A DNA stretch of 5,359 bases, from the NCBI GenBank assembly GCA_945956975.1, contig CAMFKC010000217.1, positions 1 through 5,359 on the forward strand. Reading direction: 5' to 3'. Source of the DNA: an uncultured Methylocystaceae bacterium. Lineage in GTDB: Bacteria > Pseudomonadota > Alphaproteobacteria > Rhizobiales > Beijerinckiaceae. Position numbers and translations under genes: made by a program. The notes under the pieces are model-generated. The model was not told the origin of the DNA. It ran no database searches and saw only the letters and a program-made list of their open reading frames with translations. Of the stretch, positions 5,144 to 5,359 are shown one piece after another. The first letter of the stretch is position 1, and every line of letters starts with the position of its first letter.

Positions 5144-5359
5144 TTACGACATCTTCTCGGACATCTGGATCATGGCCGGCGTCAGGATGACGGCGAACAG
5201 AACCGGCAGGAAGAACACGATCATCGGCACGGTCAGCTTCGGCGGCAGCGCGGCGGCTTTGCGTTCGGCTTCCAGCAGGCGCGCGTCGCGGCCTTCCTGC
5301 GCAACCACGCGCAACGCCTGGCCGAGCGGCGTGCCGTATTTCTCCGCCTGGATCAGCAC
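5144..5359 (-). CDS. tadC: C-terminal part of TadC, type II secretion F-family inner-membrane protein (5' end outside window)
   Basis: The frame enters from the right edge and ends at TAA 5146-5144; about 71 codons are visible. The edge codon is GTG but is internal, not a start. The segment contains AEKYGTPLGQALRVVAQEGR, then ERKAAALPPKLTVPMIVFF and a hydrophobic helix (residues about 43-64 of the visible part), ending IQMSEKMS. The YGTPL..AL motif, KAAALPPKLTVP and a last transmembrane helix near the C-terminus are typical of the T2SSF domain of TadC. With TadB it forms the inner-membrane platform on which the TadA ATPase drives Flp pilus assembly. Its neighbour tadD, facing it, supports the call. 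tadB, tadA and others would be expected further right. Confidence 0.92.
   Translation of the reverse strand: MLIQAEKYGTPLGQALRVVAQEGRDARLLEAERKAAALPPKLTVPMIVFFLPVLFAVILTPAMIQMSEKMS

Overview
The window looks like chromosome from a high-GC alphaproteobacterium, most likely a member of the Hyphomicrobiales/Rhizobiales (Bradyrhizobium-like relatives fit best). This rests on the overall GC-rich codon use, the style of the Tad pilus proteins, a sequence matching the EcfG general-stress promoter, and the pairing of an M17 aminopeptidase with an SH3/NlpC-P60 hydrolase. The family calls come from recalled family motifs, not from a database search.

Layout. (1) Bases 2-130: the 3' end of a plus-strand gene, probably a thymidine/pyrimidine-nucleoside phosphorylase. 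(2) Bases 142-1449: a stress gene encoding a non-haem manganese catalase fused to a C-terminal DUF892 (YciE/YciF-type ferritin-like) domain. It is preceded by a GGAAC-N16-CGTT promoter match and by a perfect AGGAGG ribosome binding site, which points at an ATC codon rather than at the first ATG. (3) Bases 1446-4093: a minus-strand operon read M17 leucyl aminopeptidase, then a short MarR-type regulator, then an NlpC/P60 (C40) peptidase. The last gene converges on the catalase gene, and the two stops share one CTAG palindrome. (4) Bases 4094-4180: a divergent control region with a perfect 7-bp inverted repeat (CGTTAAC-N11-GTTAACG) and a near-consensus CtrA-type box. (5) Bases 4181-5035: tadD, a TPR lipoprotein of the Tad/Flp pilus. 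(6) Bases 5080-5113: a perfect bidirectional terminator. (7) Bases 5144-5359: the 3' end of tadC, convergent with tadD.

How the parts may work together. The catalase-DUF892 protein would remove hydrogen peroxide as part of a general stress response. The operon pairs a cytosolic peptide-degrading enzyme with a peptidase of the murein-peptide-cleaving family, which suggests wall-peptide turnover or recycling, with its own regulator between them. tadD and tadC belong to one end of a Tad pilus locus, whose main part lies beyond the right edge. No gene-free stretch exceeds 300 bases. No tRNA, rRNA, CRISPR array or mobile element was seen. I do not see a wholly new multi-gene system here. The points most worth checking are the fused catalase, its start codon and stress promoter, and the palindrome-bearing divergent control region.
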